Shown here: positions 1 to 9,249 of the stretch, in pieces
How positions within the stretch are numbered: the first letter of the stretch is position 1
Layout of the letters: each line of letters begins with the position of its first letter
DNA from: Colwellia psychrerythraea
Lineage (GTDB): Bacteria > Pseudomonadota > Gammaproteobacteria > Enterobacterales > Alteromonadaceae
NCBI GenBank assembly: GCA_002163005.1
Contig: MAAF01000120.1
Span: 120,816-184,815, forward strand
Direction of reading: 5' to 3'
Length of the DNA: 64,000 bases
Made by a program: the position numbers and the translations under genes
The notes under the pieces: model-generated
Database searches by the model: none
What the model saw: the letters and a program-made list of their open reading frames with translations, nothing else
What the model was told of the DNA's origin: nothing

Positions 1-461
1 TTTTCCCAACGACAGAGTTTCTAGCTGAAAAAGGCACTATTGCCATTGGCTCTGATAGTCATATTTCAGTAAATCCTATTGAAGAATTACGCTGGCTTGA
101 ATATGCGCAGCGTCTTATAAAGCAACAACGTGCTATTTTGGCAACAGATGAACATGCTTCCGTTGGCCAAAACTTATGGCAACAAGCGGCAATGGGTGGT
201 GCACAAAGCACTAATAGCAATACTGGGTGTTTAGCTATTGGCAAGCAGGCTGATTTATTAGTATTAGATAAGGATAAAACCAAGTTATTTGCCAATGCCA
301 ACCAACAGTTACTTGATAGTATGATTTTTGCGAGTCAGCAAAATCCAGTGTCATATGTGATGGTTAATGGTGTATGGCAAATAAAAGCGCAACAGCATGT
401 TGAACAAGTGCAAGCGAGTGATAATTTTGCTAAATTATTAGTTAGGCTATCTGCTAGCTAG
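1..461 (+). CDS. hutF: Formimidoylglutamate deiminase, C-terminal part
   Basis: The window opens inside this gene; codons are in frame from position 3 and the stop is at 459-461. About 152 C-terminal residues are visible. They contain the amidohydrolase metal-site segment GSDSHISVNPIEELRWLEY, then a typical C-terminal composite region (GCLAIGKQADLLVLD, VMVNG). HutF hydrolyses N-formimidoyl-glutamate to N-formylglutamate and ammonia in one branch of histidine degradation, in the cytoplasm. The SDSH plus EELRWLEY signature separates it from HutI and from generic amidohydrolases. The N-terminal metal ligands lie outside the window, so function is called from the C-terminal signature alone. Other hut genes, if present, would be upstream. 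Confidence 0.85.
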   Translation, partial: FPTTEFLAEKGTIAIGSDSHISVNPIEELRWLEYAQRLIKQQRAILATDEHASVGQNLWQQAAMGGAQSTNSNTGCLAIGKQADLLVLDKDKTKLFANANQQLLDSMIFASQQNPVSYVMVNGVWQIKAQQHVEQVQASDNFAKLLVRLSAS

Positions 462-545
462 TATATATCGGTGACCATTCATAATGTATCTTGATTGGTG
501 ACAGGTATAGGTATTGGTCTCGGGAAGTTGCTTTAAGCCCAAGGT

Positions 546-902
546 TTAAAGCATGCTTGTGTAGCGATTTATAGTTGAGCAAACTTTCTTTTCATTAATA
601 ATATGAAAATCAATGTCTCTGGTGTCGGTTTGACATATGCTTAAGTAAAATGCCTTAACATTGTCCCTTGAAGAGGTAATTTCTTTTAAGCGTTCAACTT
701 CTTTCTCAGAAAAACTTTCTAGGTCACTTTCTAAATCTAGATAAATCTTATCGGCTTTTAAACGTACTTTAGTATCACTGAATTTACCGAATCCATCAAG
801 CAGAGCTTGCTTCTGTTCATTATAAAACTCAGTTACTTTCTCGTTTGGATAGAAATGTAAATAGAGTGCTGCGGCCACGATTAAGATCAATAAATGCTTC
901 AT
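546..902 (-). CDS. Small membrane-anchored or exported hypothetical protein
   Basis: 118 residues. The N-terminus (MKHLLILIVAAALYLHFYP) is a single hydrophobic segment that could be a signal anchor; the rest is charged and predicted soluble, with a KEVERLKEI-type helical stretch. Two cysteines near the C-terminus (about residues 89 and 107) could pair if the domain is periplasmic. I do not recognise the family. It stands alone between hutF and ccoG, transcribed opposite to both. The reading frame and an ATG with a plausible upstream A/G-rich segment support it as a real gene, but only moderately. Confidence 0.55.
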   Translation of the reverse strand: MKHLLILIVAAALYLHFYPNEKVTEFYNEQKQALLDGFGKFSDTKVRLKADKIYLDLESDLESFSEKEVERLKEITSSRDNVKAFYLSICQTDTRDIDFHIINEKKVCSTINRYTSML

Positions 903-1078
903 AAGATGCCATATAATAAATGTGAAGAGAGGATTTTATATTAATTAGCCAGTTTAAGGTATAAATTATTAGCTATTGTCGGCTTTTGTTAATAAAATCA
1001 TTTATCTTTTTTGATACTAGCTTGTAGCCAGTTAGTCATTTTTTTTTAGTCATCATTTTCGCTTAACAAGGATTTATC

Positions 1079-2542
1079 GTGAGAGCAAACGACCAATCAT
1101 CCTCTACGCCTAAGGCCAATAAGCCTGTGGTAGAGCAGCATATCCCAATCAAAAATGTCAAGATTCATGGCAGTAAAAATACGGGTAAAGAACGCTATAA
1201 GCCCGGTGACCAAATATATGTCCGTAAAGTATCAGGTTTTTTCCAAAAGCTAAGACAGCGTATGAACTTGGTTTATTTTGCTTTCTTTTTAATACTTCCT
1301 TGGCTTCAGTTTAATGGTCATCAAGCTGTATTGTTCGACATTAGTGAACAGCGTTTTACCATATGGAACCTTACACTCTGGCCACAAGATTTAACCTTGC
1401 TGGCATGGTTTTTTATTCTAGGAGCATTTCTGCTCTTTTTTGTTACTACTTTCTTAGGACGAGTTTGGTGTGGTTATATGTGCCCACAAACCGTTTGGAC
1501 TTTTATTTTTATTTGGTTTGAAGAAAAAATTGAAGGTACAGCTAACCAGCGCCGGAAGCTAGATGGGCAAAAAATAACGGGTAATAAGGTCATACGAAAA
1601 ACCTTAAAACATAGCGCCTGGTTATTATTCTCCTTATTTACCGCGATGACATTTGCTGGTTATTTCTCGCCGATGCAAGATTTATTCGTCGATGTTTTCA
1701 CCTTAGATACCAGTGTGATGATGGCGGGGATTTTAGCTTTTTTCACCTTTGCTACTTATGGTAATGCGGGTTGGATGCGAGAAACAGTCTGCTTGCATAT
1801 GTGCCCTTATGCGCGCTTTCAGTCAGCTATGTTTGATAAAGATACCTTAACGGTTGCTTATGATACTGAGCGTGGTGAAGGGCGTGGCGCTCGTGGTCGT
1901 AAACAAGATCATAAAGCGATGGGGCTCGGCGATTGCATAGATTGTAATTTATGTGTTGAAGTTTGTCCTACCGGTATAGATATCCGTAATGGCTTGCAAT
2001 ATGAATGTATCAACTGTGGTTCTTGTGTTGATGCTTGCTCTGGCGTTATGGATAAGATGAATTATCCACAAGGCCTCATTCGTTATACCACAGAGCATGA
2101 ATTGAAAGGCAAGAAAGTTCACCTAATTCGCTCTAAGCTCATTGGTTATGCGGTATTGCTCGTGATTATGAGCACTATGTTAATACTTGAAATTGTTAAT
2201 CGTGTACCTTTATCGCTAGATATCATTCGTGACCGTACTGAGTTAGCAAGAGAAAATTTTAATGGCGAAATTGAAAATGTTTATACCTTAAAAATTCTTA
2301 ATATGTCACAAACAGATAATACTTATAAACTTTCTGTAAAAGGTATTGAGAATACACAATGGCATGGAAAACAAGAAGTGATAGTTGAGGCTGCGACAGT
2401 ATACACACTGCCTATCAGTATTTCGGTTGACCCTTATGAATTGGAAAAGTATATGAGTAATATAACCTTTGTTGTTGAACAAGTTTCACCGGAAAGTGAT
2501 GCGAGAATCGAGCAAGAAAGCCGATTTTTTAATAAACGCTAA
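1079..2542 (+). CDS. ccoG: Cytochrome c oxidase accessory protein CcoG (FixG/RdxA)
   Basis: 487 residues, the usual size. CcoG is a membrane-bound polyferredoxin that serves cbb3-type cytochrome oxidase biogenesis by reducing copper for the CuB site. Visible parts: several membrane segments starting at about residue 63, a CGYMCP motif at 131-136, a CHMCPYARFQ motif, a 2x[4Fe-4S] ferredoxin module at about 285-325 (CIDCNLCVEVCPTG and CINCGSCVDACSG), another membrane helix near 355-375, and a C-terminal Ig-like FixG domain. The start is GTG at 1079, seven bases after AAGGA. Its stop overlaps the srkA start (TAATG), so the two are translationally coupled. The ccoNOPQ genes are not in the window. 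Confidence 0.95.
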   Translation: MRANDQSSSTPKANKPVVEQHIPIKNVKIHGSKNTGKERYKPGDQIYVRKVSGFFQKLRQRMNLVYFAFFLILPWLQFNGHQAVLFDISEQRFTIWNLTLWPQDLTLLAWFFILGAFLLFFVTTFLGRVWCGYMCPQTVWTFIFIWFEEKIEGTANQRRKLDGQKITGNKVIRKTLKHSAWLLFSLFTAMTFAGYFSPMQDLFVDVFTLDTSVMMAGILAFFTFATYGNAGWMRETVCLHMCPYARFQSAMFDKDTLTVAYDTERGEGRGARGRKQDHKAMGLGDCIDCNLCVEVCPTGIDIRNGLQYECINCGSCVDACSGVMDKMNYPQGLIRYTTEHELKGKKVHLIRSKLIGYAVLLVIMSTMLILEIVNRVPLSLDIIRDRTELARENFNGEIENVYTLKILNMSQTDNTYKLSVKGIENTQWHGKQEVIVEAATVYTLPISISVDPYELEKYMSNITFVVEQVSPESDARIEQESRFFNKR

Positions 2543-3528
2543 TGGCATCATTTGATTTTAGTGCCTTGTCACCAGATTTAATTATTGATGGCTTAGAGAG
2601 TGCTGGTTTTAGTGTTGACAGTGGTTTATTAGCACTAAATAGCTATGAGAACCGTGTTTATCAATTTCATGATGATAATTTGATTAAATATGTAACCAAA
2701 TTCTACCGGCCTCAGCGTTGGCAGCTTGCGCAAATAAATGAAGAGCATGACTTTTCTTTTGAGCTGGAAGAACAAGAGTTACCTATTGTTGCGCCACTTA
2801 AAATAAATGGACAAAGTTTATTTGAACATCAAGGTTATCATTTTGCGGTATTTCCCTGTCGAGGCGGCCGTATTTTTGAGGTTGATAACCTTAACCAGTT
2901 AGAATGGATGGGGCGATTTATTGCGCGAATTCATGCTGTTTCATCGCAAAATGACTTCAAACAAAGACCAAATTTCAATAGCGATGAGTTACTGTTCCAA
3001 GCACGTGAAACTATCATAGCGTCAAATTATGTGCCGAAAAGCTTAACGACACCCTTTTTTACTATTTTGGACCAAGTCATTGCGGTAGCAGCTAAGCAGT
3101 ATTTACCTGCACAACACATGCAGCAAATTCGTTTACATGGTGATTGTCATGCAGGGAATATTTTATGGCGAGATGAGGGACCTCACTTTGTTGACTTAGA
3201 TGATTGTCGAACAGGTCCAGCAATTCAGGACCTTTGGATGATGTTATCAGGGGATAGACAACAGCAGCTGTTACAACTTGATACACTATTAATGGGGTAT
3301 GAAGAGTTCTTTACGTTTGAAAATGACCAGCTTCTTTTGATAGAATCATTAAGAACTATGCGCCTTGTTAATTACATGGCATGGTTATGTAAACGTTGGC
3401 ATGATCCCGCTTTCCCACAAAATTTTCCTTGGTTTAATACTGAGAAATATTGGGAGCAGCAAATACTAATGCTTAAAGAGCAAATGTCAGCCCTGCAACA
3501 ACCGCCATTAAGTTTGAATAATTTTTAG
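2542..3528 (+). CDS. srkA: Stress response kinase A (YihE family)
   Basis: 328 residues, matching E. coli SrkA/YihE in length. This cytoplasmic Ser/Thr protein kinase has a choline-kinase-like fold and is linked to envelope and oxidative stress. The catalytic loop LHGDCHAGNILW (about residue 198) and the metal-binding FVDLDDC segment are present. It starts in an ATG overlapping the ccoG stop. As in enterobacteria, srkA is directly followed by dsbA (83 bp gap), a conserved pairing that supports both calls. Confidence 0.92.
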   Translation: MASFDFSALSPDLIIDGLESAGFSVDSGLLALNSYENRVYQFHDDNLIKYVTKFYRPQRWQLAQINEEHDFSFELEEQELPIVAPLKINGQSLFEHQGYHFAVFPCRGGRIFEVDNLNQLEWMGRFIARIHAVSSQNDFKQRPNFNSDELLFQARETIIASNYVPKSLTTPFFTILDQVIAVAAKQYLPAQHMQQIRLHGDCHAGNILWRDEGPHFVDLDDCRTGPAIQDLWMMLSGDRQQQLLQLDTLLMGYEEFFTFENDQLLLIESLRTMRLVNYMAWLCKRWHDPAFPQNFPWFNTEKYWEQQILMLKEQMSALQQPPLSLNNF

Positions 3529-3611
3529 CCTTAATTACTAATAATAAATAAGTAATGTAAATTACTTAGAGTAGTTACAGCAATTGGGCAATTTTACTTT
3601 AGGAAATAATA

Positions 3612-4256
3612 ATGAATAAATTACTAAAAACTCTTTTGTTAATGCCGTTGTTGGCTTTATCGTTAAACGCTGCAGCCGCACAATACACTGAGGGTGAGCA
3701 ATATACTAAAGTGAATGAGACGGTAACTAAGAAAAAAGAAGTAAGAGAATACTTCTCAGTATATTGTGGTCACTGCTTTAAATTTGAGCCTATCATGCAT
3801 AGTCTTAAAAAGAGCTTACCTGAGGGGGCATCATTTGAGCGCAATCATGTTGATTTTCTTCGAGCAGCTAGCCCTAAAATTCAACAAATGATCACTAAAG
3901 CTATTGTGGTAGCAGAGCAGCTTGGTGACTCTGATAAGTTAATTGGTGCCGTATTTAACTATATTCATGTACAACATGCGGTGATTACTACAGAGAAAGA
4001 TTTACGTAATATCTTTGTGCTAAATGGTGCTGATGGTGATAAGTTTGATAAGTTAATGAAAAGTTTTAACGTTAACTCACAAGCGAAATCAATGAAAAAA
4101 CATCAAGAAAATATGACGGCTAAACGTGCATTAACGGGTGTACCAACGATTATTGTTAATGGTAAATATAAAATTGATCCAGCCAAATTAGATCGTAATA
4201 ATTTTGAGAAAGACTACCAAAATTTAGTAAAATATTTACTTGAATTGGATTCATAA
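3612..4256 (+). CDS. dsbA: Thiol:disulfide interchange protein DsbA
   Basis: 214 residues with a clear signal peptide (MNKLLKTLLLMPLLALSLNA, cut near AAA-AQ). The thioredoxin fold contains an inserted helical domain, as in DsbA. The active site is C52-G-H-C55 (FSVYCGHCFKFEP), not the CPHC of E. coli and Vibrio DsbA; CGHC is the motif of eukaryotic PDI. The cis-proline loop reads TGVPTIIVNG. The protein introduces disulfides into periplasmic proteins and is reoxidised by DsbB, which is not in the window. AGGA sits six to seven bases before ATG. It follows srkA, as in enterobacteria. Confidence 0.93.
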   Translation: MNKLLKTLLLMPLLALSLNAAAAQYTEGEQYTKVNETVTKKKEVREYFSVYCGHCFKFEPIMHSLKKSLPEGASFERNHVDFLRAASPKIQQMITKAIVVAEQLGDSDKLIGAVFNYIHVQHAVITTEKDLRNIFVLNGADGDKFDKLMKSFNVNSQAKSMKKHQENMTAKRALTGVPTIIVNGKYKIDPAKLDRNNFEKDYQNLVKYLLELDS

Positions 4257-4320
4257 TAGCTATAACTAATCATCTTTAGTTGGTAGAGCTATCAATTAAA
4301 GTTAGTTCGCGTTAATGAAT

Positions 4321-4358
4321 AAAAAAGGCAGCTAGTATTTATACCAGCTGCCTTTTTT
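4321..4358. terminator. Intrinsic terminator, probably bidirectional, dsbA/degS
   Basis: A 12-bp stem (AAAAAGGCAGCT with AGCTGCCTTTTT) closes a short loop and is flanked by A and T runs on both sides. It lies between the convergent genes dsbA and degS and can stop transcription from either direction. Confidence 0.85.
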
Positions 4359-4412
4359 ATGTGTAATGATTATGCAGAACTAAAATGCTCTGAGATAACT
4401 AAAGTCTATTGG

Positions 4413-5483
4413 TTAATTGGTTAATTCAATTATCTTAACTTTTGCCTCTACGGTATTGCCTTGTCGGTAAATTTTGAAGGTTAGCTCTGTGTTTGGCTGC
4501 GTTTCAGCAATGATATCTAAGGCATCAGTCACGCTATTAATCGATTCATTATCGATTTGATAAACTATATCACCAACTTGTATACCGGCTTCTTTGGCTG
4601 GACTATTCTCCATGACTTCTTCAATAACAAAGCCTTTTAGCTCTTTATGGTAACTGTTTGTGGCAATGCCTAACCAGCCACGTACAACGTTGCCATTTTC
4701 AATAATTTGACGCATTACCTTGTAAGCCAATTGATAAGGTACGGCAAAGAAAATCCCTTGGATAGATAATTGTGGATTTGACTGGGTGAATTTTCTTGAA
4801 TTAATGCCCACTAAAATACCATTACTGTTAATAAGTGCTCCGCCTGAATTGCCTTCATTAATGGCCGCATCCATTTGTAAAAATTCTAAATAGCTAGTGT
4901 TACTCAAACCATTACGTCCCGTTGCACTAATAATCCCTTGGGTCACGGTTTGACCTAAATTTAGCGGGTTACCAATCGCAAGGACAATATCGCCAACTAG
5001 CGATGTTTGCTGTTCTTTTTGTGGGATTACTGGCAGGTTGTTAGCATTTACTTTTAGAACCGCTAAGTCAGTATAATGGTCAAAGCCTATCAGCTCGGCT
5101 GGATATACCTGACCATCTTGTAGTAGTACTTGAATAAGATCTGCTTGGCGAATTACGTGTAGGTTAGTCAATATATAACCATGGGTGTCCATAATCACCC
5201 CAGAGCCTAAGCGAGTGCTTTTACGCGCTTTTCGACCATATTGTGGATTCACTTCAATTTGTTGAGAATAAATATTAACAACAGCAGGGCTAGCGATGCT
5301 AACTGCTTTTGCAAATGAAAGTGGTGCTTGTTGCGCTTGGCTACCTTTAAAAAGGCTTGTTGCTAAACTGGTATCATTTAAGCCAGGGACTAATCCCGGT
5401 ATAAGGAGTAATAAAACTACCGCGATGAGTACACCGTAACTTATTGCTGTAATTGTATATTTGATTGAAGAGAAAAATTTCAA
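4413..5483 (-). CDS. degS: Membrane-anchored serine protease DegS
   Basis: 356 residues with one N-terminal transmembrane anchor (about 12-34), a trypsin-like protease domain and a single PDZ domain, the DegS layout. The catalytic triad is visible: H109 (TNLHVI), D139 (HYTDLAVLK) and S213 (INEGNSGGAL). In the periplasm DegS senses unfolded outer-membrane porin C-termini through its PDZ domain and makes the first cut in RseA, releasing sigma E. It follows degQ on the same strand, but a terminator lies between them, so it probably also has its own promoter. Confidence 0.94.
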   Translation of the reverse strand: MKFFSSIKYTITAISYGVLIAVVLLLLIPGLVPGLNDTSLATSLFKGSQAQQAPLSFAKAVSIASPAVVNIYSQQIEVNPQYGRKARKSTRLGSGVIMDTHGYILTNLHVIRQADLIQVLLQDGQVYPAELIGFDHYTDLAVLKVNANNLPVIPQKEQQTSLVGDIVLAIGNPLNLGQTVTQGIISATGRNGLSNTSYLEFLQMDAAINEGNSGGALINSNGILVGINSRKFTQSNPQLSIQGIFFAVPYQLAYKVMRQIIENGNVVRGWLGIATNSYHKELKGFVIEEVMENSPAKEAGIQVGDIVYQIDNESINSVTDALDIIAETQPNTELTFKIYRQGNTVEAKVKIIELTN

Positions 5484-5526
5484 AGGTTATCTTATTTTAT
5501 GTTGTACCAATATTTTCAGTGTAACA

Positions 5527-5586
5527 TAAAAAAAGCTGATCATATTGTCACGAGCTATTGAATAGCTCAGTCCAGTATAATCAGCC
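5527..5586 (-). terminator. Intrinsic terminator after degQ
   Basis: On the minus strand, GCTGATTATA pairs imperfectly with the ATATGATCAGC arm. An inner perfect hairpin (GAGCTATT/AATAGCTC) lies within, and a run of seven T follows. It separates degQ from degS. Confidence 0.7.
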
Positions 5587-5619
5587 TACAGAGATTAATT
5601 TGCTTTTAACGGGTGCGTA

Positions 5620-7011
5620 TTAACGGATCATTATGTATTGAGAATGATTATCCCGAACAATGTTTAATGCTAAAACACCACTTTTATCTTTGAGGTAATC
5701 ACGCAGCTGGGCTATATCTTTGATGCGACTACGATTAACGCCAGTGATAATATCACCTGCTCTAAAACCTGCCATTTGAGCAGGCGAACCTTCAGCAACC
5801 TGCTCTATGATAATTGCCTGCTTCTTAGTATCATTTTTTAATTGAGTACCGTCTAACATAGTATGAATACTGGCCGCAGCAATATCTGCACTTTGATCTT
5901 GTTTTAACTTAACGGTAAAAACTTTATTGTCGCCGTCTCTTATTACCGTTAACTTAACTTTTTTATTCGCGCCAATTGAACCTATTTTAGCACGTAGCTC
6001 AAAGAAGCTCTTAATTGCTTTGCCATTGACGGCAATAATTACATCACCCGCTTTAATACCTGCTTCATCGGCAGCAGAGTCAGGCATAACTTGTTCAATA
6101 AAGCCACCTTGACTGGTTTCTAGCTCCATTGCTTTGGCAATTTCGCTATTAACACTACGGCCGGATACACCAAGAATACCGCGATGTACTTCACCAAATT
6201 CAATAATTTGCGTAATTAGGTTATGCATCATATTACTTGGGATAGCAAAACCAATACCTACATTACCGCCACTAGGTCCTAATATCGCTGTGTTGATACC
6301 AATTAATTCACCGCGCAAGTTAACTAATGCGCCACCTGAGTTACCACTATTGATGGCAGCATCGGTTTGAATAAAATCTTCATAATGTTCAATATTTAGA
6401 TTGCTACGTCCAAGTGCACTAACAATACCGGATGTGACGGTTTGTCCTAGACCAAATGGACTACCAATAGCTACGGTGAAATCCCCAACACGTAAATTAT
6501 CTGAATCTGCTAGTTTGATTTCACTTAAGTTTTCAGAATCAATTTGTAATAAGGCAATATCACTTTTTGCATCACTACCTATTTTTTTCGCTTCTAATTG
6601 ACGACCATCTTTTAAGGTGATCATAATTTTATCAGCATTTTCAATGACATGATTATTGGTAACAACATAACCTTCATCACTATCAATAATGACGCCGGAA
6701 CCTAGTCCACGAAATGGTCGTTGTTGAGCTTGGTTTTTTCCTTTATTACCGAAGAAAAACTTGAAGGCGTCGGGTACATTTTGTTGTGGCACTTTATGCG
6801 TGCCTATTACGGATATACTAACCACTGCTGGGGTAGCATGTTCAAGCATGGGGGCTAAGCTAGGCATTACATGACCATCTACTTGGGCAGGTAAATTTGC
6901 TAATGCAGGAGCGCTAGTAAGTGCTAGGGTCGATGAGAGTAATGCAGCACTGATGACAATGGATAATTTAGAATATTTTGATGACTTCGATGGTTTAAAT
7001 GAATTTTTCAT
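5620..7011 (-). CDS. degQ: Periplasmic serine endoprotease DegQ/DegP (HtrA family)
   Basis: 463 residues: a long signal peptide with a basic start (cleaved after about residue 39), a protease domain, and two PDZ domains. Triad H121 (VTNNHVIENAD), D151 (KSDIALLQID) and S225 (INSGNSGGAL). HtrA proteases degrade or refold damaged envelope proteins. The degQ-degS order and the short LA-loop region favour DegQ over DegP, though many marine genera have one gene covering both roles. Read as a separate transcript ending at the terminator near 5530. Confidence 0.93.
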   Translation of the reverse strand: MKNSFKPSKSSKYSKLSIVISAALLSSTLALTSAPALANLPAQVDGHVMPSLAPMLEHATPAVVSISVIGTHKVPQQNVPDAFKFFFGNKGKNQAQQRPFRGLGSGVIIDSDEGYVVTNNHVIENADKIMITLKDGRQLEAKKIGSDAKSDIALLQIDSENLSEIKLADSDNLRVGDFTVAIGSPFGLGQTVTSGIVSALGRSNLNIEHYEDFIQTDAAINSGNSGGALVNLRGELIGINTAILGPSGGNVGIGFAIPSNMMHNLITQIIEFGEVHRGILGVSGRSVNSEIAKAMELETSQGGFIEQVMPDSAADEAGIKAGDVIIAVNGKAIKSFFELRAKIGSIGANKKVKLTVIRDGDNKVFTVKLKQDQSADIAAASIHTMLDGTQLKNDTKKQAIIIEQVAEGSPAQMAGFRAGDIITGVNRSRIKDIAQLRDYLKDKSGVLALNIVRDNHSQYIMIR

Positions 7012-7051
7012 ATTTAAGCGTTCTCCGAGATTTATTGTTATACCAATAAAA

Positions 7052-7123
7052 AAAGTTAACTGCAGTTCAGTTAACTTTAATAGATACTCCTAAATAGACT
7101 GAACTAAAAGGCTTTAGTTCAGT
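7052..7123. other. Two consecutive hairpins between zapG and degQ
   Basis: Perfect inverted repeats AAAGTTAACT/AGTTAACTTT (7052-7078) and ACTGAACTAAA/TTTAGTTCAGT (7098-7123). They lie just after the zapG stop on the minus strand. Neither is followed by a clean T run, so they may be a weak terminator or mRNA-end structure; the first could also overlap the degQ promoter region. Confidence 0.5.
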
Positions 7124-7138
7124 TAATCGTGTATCAAA

Positions 7139-7594
7139 TTACACTGTAGTTGTAACTTTTTGTTTCTGATCGGCAAATAAGCCACTTGGGTTACCAGAAT
7201 AATCAAGCGGTGCTTCAGTAATGGCCCCAGCTGCTTCAGTAGCACGCTTTTGATGGCGTAAAGTTGCAGTTTGTGCAAGTTGTTGCTGAGTTTCTGCAGA
7301 GAAAAATGGCATGCCTTCAACTTCTACCGTGGTAGCTTTTTGCAGTAACTGAGTACTTTCTTGCATTTGCTTCATGGCTGTTTGACAAGTGCTATTCATT
7401 TGGTCGAGTAACTTAGCCGAACTTTCTAAATGATCGGCCACATCGAGTTTATATTGATCTAAAGCTGCTTCACTTTTGTTCACTTGCTCTGTTAATTTAC
7501 GTTGCTCTTGGCTTGTGTTAGAAAGAAGACGATTTGCGAAAAAACCACCAATGCCGCCGATGATAAAAATGACTAGAGCTATTACTACATTCAT
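7139..7594 (-). CDS. zapG: Z-ring associated protein ZapG (YhcB, DUF1043)
   Basis: 151 residues: an N-terminal transmembrane helix with a glycine-rich segment (FIIGGIGGFFANRLL), then a coiled coil (about 28-95), then a low-complexity tail. This is the YhcB/ZapG pattern. The family is an inner-membrane protein acting in cell division and envelope growth. The neighbours support the call: in E. coli yhcB sits beside degQ-degS and zapE (yhcM), as here. Confidence 0.88.
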   Translation of the reverse strand: MNVVIALVIFIIGGIGGFFANRLLSNTSQEQRKLTEQVNKSEAALDQYKLDVADHLESSAKLLDQMNSTCQTAMKQMQESTQLLQKATTVEVEGMPFFSAETQQQLAQTATLRHQKRATEAAGAITEAPLDYSGNPSGLFADQKQKVTTTV

Positions 7595-7721
7595 AGGGTG
7601 TACCTTACATTGTAAATAGAAATTAATTCGTTTGGTTTAAATCTGATGCCTAGATAGATTATACTATGATCTAAACAATTTGCTTAGTAAAAATATCTAG
7701 GCAAAAATTTATTTTTCAAAT

Positions 7722-7990
7722 GTATCTATGTTCCACTTGACGATGCAGGATTCAGCTGGAATTAGCAACGCCTTTAGGCAAGGCATTGATTAAAGAGAAT
7801 GGTTGTTCCCTTTTCGAAATCAATAACGTAGCATAAAGCGTTACTAAGCCAGCCCTTTGGGGATGTCTGAGAAAATCATGCGCTTCGTTGTAGCTATTTT
7901 TAAGGAAAAAATCCTTAATAAAAAGATGCGCCTTGATCATTAATCGTTCAGGCATCTTGAAACTCGCATCTTCAAGTTGAGCGGGTATAC
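7722..7990. mobile_element. MITE-like element, about 270 bp
   Basis: The stretch between zapG and zapE has imperfect terminal inverted repeats: TATCTATGTTCCACTTGACG on the left, and on the other strand from the right end TATACCCGCTCAACTTGAAG, sharing an ACTTGA(A/C)GATGC core. A 67-codon ORF on the minus strand lies inside it and has no start signal of note. Size, inverted ends and lack of a transposase gene fit a non-autonomous element. Its copy number is unknown to me from this window. Confidence 0.6.
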
Positions 7991-8024
7991 ATTAATAATT
8001 GATTTAAAATAACATAGGCTCTCA

Positions 8025-9140
8025 ATGATAAAGCTCTCTCCTATTGATAAGTATAAGCAAGATTTAACCAGAGATGATTTTATCTTTGATGCGGCACAAG
8101 AAAATGCTGTTATTCACCTACAACGTTTATATGACGATTTACAAAGCAAACCTTTAGCTGTTTCTGGTTTCAAAAAAGTATTGAATCGTTGGAAAAAAGT
8201 ATATAAAAAACAAGAGCTAGAGCCCGTCAAAGGATTGTATTTTTGGGGGGGCGTAGGTCGAGGGAAAACTTATTTAGTCGATACTTTTTTTGACAGCTTA
8301 CCTTTTAATAATAAGATGCGTGTGCACTTTCATCGTTTTATGCACAGAGTTCATCAAGAACTGAAGAGCTTGTCAGGACAGTCTGATCCGCTAAAAATTA
8401 TTGCTAAGAAATTTGCCGATGAGACTCAAATCATCTGTTTCGACGAGTTTTTTGTCTCTGATATTACCGATGCCATGATTTTAGGCACCTTATTCGAAGA
8501 ATTATTTGCGCATAATGTCACATTAGTAGCGACATCTAATATTATCCCTGATGAGTTGTATCGGAATGGTTTGCAACGTGAACGCTTTTTACCGGCTATA
8601 AAACTTATCAATAAACATACCCTTATTGTTAATGTTGATAGTGGTGTTGATTATCGTTTAAGAACCTTAGAGCAAGCGGAAATATATCACTATCCGCTTG
8701 ATGTTCAAGCGGATGAAAACTTAAAACATTACTTTAAGCAGCTCTCGACAGATGAGGGCAAAGCAGGGCAATCCATTGAGATTCATAATCGCCCACTAGA
8801 AACTGTTTTAGTAAGTGATGGCGTAGTGTACTTTGACTTCTCTGTACTTTGTGAAAGTGCTCGTAGTCAAGGTGATTACATGGAGATCAGTCAACTTTAT
8901 CACACGGTATTAATGGCTAATGTTAAAGAAATGGGCCCTGACAGTGATGATACTACTCGCCGCTTTATTGCTTTGGTCGATGAGTTTTATGAACGTAATG
9001 TAAAGTTAATTATGTCGGCAGAGCTACCCTTAGATGATTTGTATAGTGGTGGTCGTTTAGCCTTTGAATTTAAACGTTGCTTAAGCCGTTTACAAGAAAT
9101 GCAGTCACATGACTACCTTGCCAGCGAGCATTTGCCATAG
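8025..9140 (+). CDS. zapE: Cell division ATPase ZapE (AFG1 family)
   Basis: 371 residues. Walker A G75-G-V-G-R-G-K-T82 (YFWGGVGRGKTYLVD), Walker B IICFDEFFVSD at about 137-147, and an arginine-finger region in RERFLPAI. ZapE is an AAA+ ATPase recruited late to the division ring. The start ATG at 8025 opens directly after the MITE-like element, so the promoter probably lies in or beside that insertion. A G7 run encodes part of the Walker A region. Confidence 0.93.
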   Translation: MIKLSPIDKYKQDLTRDDFIFDAAQENAVIHLQRLYDDLQSKPLAVSGFKKVLNRWKKVYKKQELEPVKGLYFWGGVGRGKTYLVDTFFDSLPFNNKMRVHFHRFMHRVHQELKSLSGQSDPLKIIAKKFADETQIICFDEFFVSDITDAMILGTLFEELFAHNVTLVATSNIIPDELYRNGLQRERFLPAIKLINKHTLIVNVDSGVDYRLRTLEQAEIYHYPLDVQADENLKHYFKQLSTDEGKAGQSIEIHNRPLETVLVSDGVVYFDFSVLCESARSQGDYMEISQLYHTVLMANVKEMGPDSDDTTRRFIALVDEFYERNVKLIMSAELPLDDLYSGGRLAFEFKRCLSRLQEMQSHDYLASEHLP

Positions 9141-9175
9141 GCGATAGCTTCTCTTCTAACTAGATAACTAACTAG

Positions 9176-9208
9176 AAAAGCCAGATTCATTAATGAATCT
9201 GGCTTTTT
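9176..9208. terminator. Bidirectional intrinsic terminator zapE/cnoX
   Basis: A perfect stem AAAAGCCAGATTCAT / ATGAATCTGGCTTTT with flanking T and A runs between the two convergent genes. Confidence 0.88.
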
Positions 9209-9249
9209 ATTATTTATAACGCTAATTTTTAAGCGTTTAGCTATAACTA

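Noticed and set aside
7752..7955. 67-codon minus-strand ORF
   Set aside because: It lies wholly inside the MITE-like element, has no ribosome-binding site, and its frame is better explained by the repeat.
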